This document shows positions 5,528 through 5,813 of a stretch of 5,813 nt of DNA, piece after piece. Source of the DNA: CALMEH01 sp964548225 (lineage in GTDB: Bacteria > Acidobacteriota > Blastocatellia > Pyrinomonadales > Pyrinomonadaceae). Location of the stretch: the NCBI GenBank assembly GCA_964548225.1, contig CAZJQP010000132.1, positions 1 through 5,813 of the forward strand. Direction: 5' to 3'. Both the position numbers and the translations under genes were made by a program. How positions within the stretch are numbered: the first letter of the stretch is position 1; the number at the start of each line of letters is the position of its first letter. The notes beneath the pieces were generated by a model. The model ran no database searches and had not been told where the DNA came from. It saw nothing but the letters and a program-made list of their open reading frames with translations.

Positions 5528-5727
5528 CGTCCGTCTGAATGATTCCGTCGTGTGTCTGAATCATTCAGACGCTTGACGGAATGATTCAGACGCTTGACGG
5601 AATTGTTCAGACACACGACGGAATCATTCAGACGCACGGAAAAATCATTCTGCGGCACGGCAGAATGACTTAACAAGGCAGCGGAATGACTTTGCCAACA
5701 GTCCGAATGATTCGGACGAGCGTTTCG
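5528..5727. repeat. 21-bp-period tandem repeat array with a 29-bp inverted repeat
   Basis: From 5560 to 5727 there are eight units of exactly 21 bp with no length change, beginning at 5560, 5581, 5602, 5623, 5644, 5665, 5686 and 5707. Each starts AT(G/C/T)A or ATTG and most contain the theme ATTCAGACG..GACGGA. The left units are nearly identical and the right ones more diverged. On the left an inverted copy is joined: 5532-5560 is the exact reverse complement of 5606-5634, so a very large hairpin can form. Many units are near-palindromes (GTCTGAAT-C-ATTCAGAC; GTCCGAAT-G-ATTCGGAC at 5701-5717). Because 21 is divisible by three, heptapeptide reading frames stay open on both strands: (I/M)IQTLDG on +, and N(H/D)SVKRL on -. 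These are judged by-products rather than genes. Confidence 0.85.
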
Positions 5728-5789
5728 GTTTAGGAAAACCAAGTATTTTTACTAAAAAAACGTCAGTTCGGGATAAGAAAAACCGACTG

Positions 5790-5813
5790 GAGCGCAAGCG
5801 TCCCGCTTGCAAA
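5790..5813. repeat. REP-like palindrome at the window edge
   Basis: GCAAGCG (5794-5800) pairs with CGCTTGC (5804-5810) around a TCC loop, preceded by CTGGA. From memory, GGAGCGCAAGCGTCCCGCTTGC-type palindromes are frequent between genes in Acidobacteriota and some Planctomycetes, so this looks like one copy of a dispersed REP-type family cut by the window end. Confidence 0.5.

Noticed and set aside
5528..5727. CRISPR array
   Set aside because: Units are contiguous with a 21-bp period and no unique spacers, and no cas gene is present.
5524..5742. 72-codon - strand ORF with heptapeptide repeats
   Set aside because: It needs a TTG start, has no Shine-Dalgarno, and is open because the 21-bp repeat lacks stops; a + strand frame is open through the same repeats.

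Overview
The window is about 40% GC, with AT-rich gaps between genes. It carries a compact two-component signalling cluster and then a repeat-rich, gene-poor tail. Gene content alone does not fix the taxon. The REP-like motif at the right edge (GCAAGCG-TCC-CGCTTGC) and the style of the small secreted or membrane protein suggest a low-GC member of Acidobacteriota (Blastocatellia-like); this is inference only.

Layout. Positions 1-498 hold no clear gene. They contain a strong -24/-12 (sigma-54) promoter at 251-266, a dyad about 100 bp upstream of its predicted transcription start, and a leader able to fold into three consecutive hairpins. Positions 499-1989 (+) encode a full-length NtrC-family response regulator (receiver, sigma-54 AAA+ ATPase, Fis-type HTH). 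A hairpin terminator follows, shared with a convergent 52-codon gene (2033-2191, -) for a single-pass membrane protein. Positions 2192-2479 are a divergent promoter region with back-to-back sigma-54-type promoters: 2247-2262 (-) for the small protein and 2416-2431 (+) for the kinase. Positions 2480-4318 (+) encode a membrane histidine kinase with an extracytoplasmic CHASE sensor. Positions 4393-5058 (-) encode a seven-helix hemolysin III/TrhA (PAQR) protein, probably unrelated and possibly leaderless. Positions 5059-5813 carry no convincing gene. They hold a 20-bp inverted repeat, a long G.U-tolerant hairpin flanked by direct repeats, a 21-bp-period repeat array with a 29-bp perfect inverted repeat, and the REP-like hairpin.

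How the genes fit together. The CHASE kinase probably phosphorylates the NtrC-type regulator. The regulator activates sigma-54 RNA polymerase, and each of the three cluster genes has its own correctly spaced -24/-12 element. The simplest model is a self-amplifying sigma-54 circuit in which sensor, activator and a tiny membrane protein are co-induced. The small membrane protein and the structured leader are the least explained parts and the best candidates for something new.
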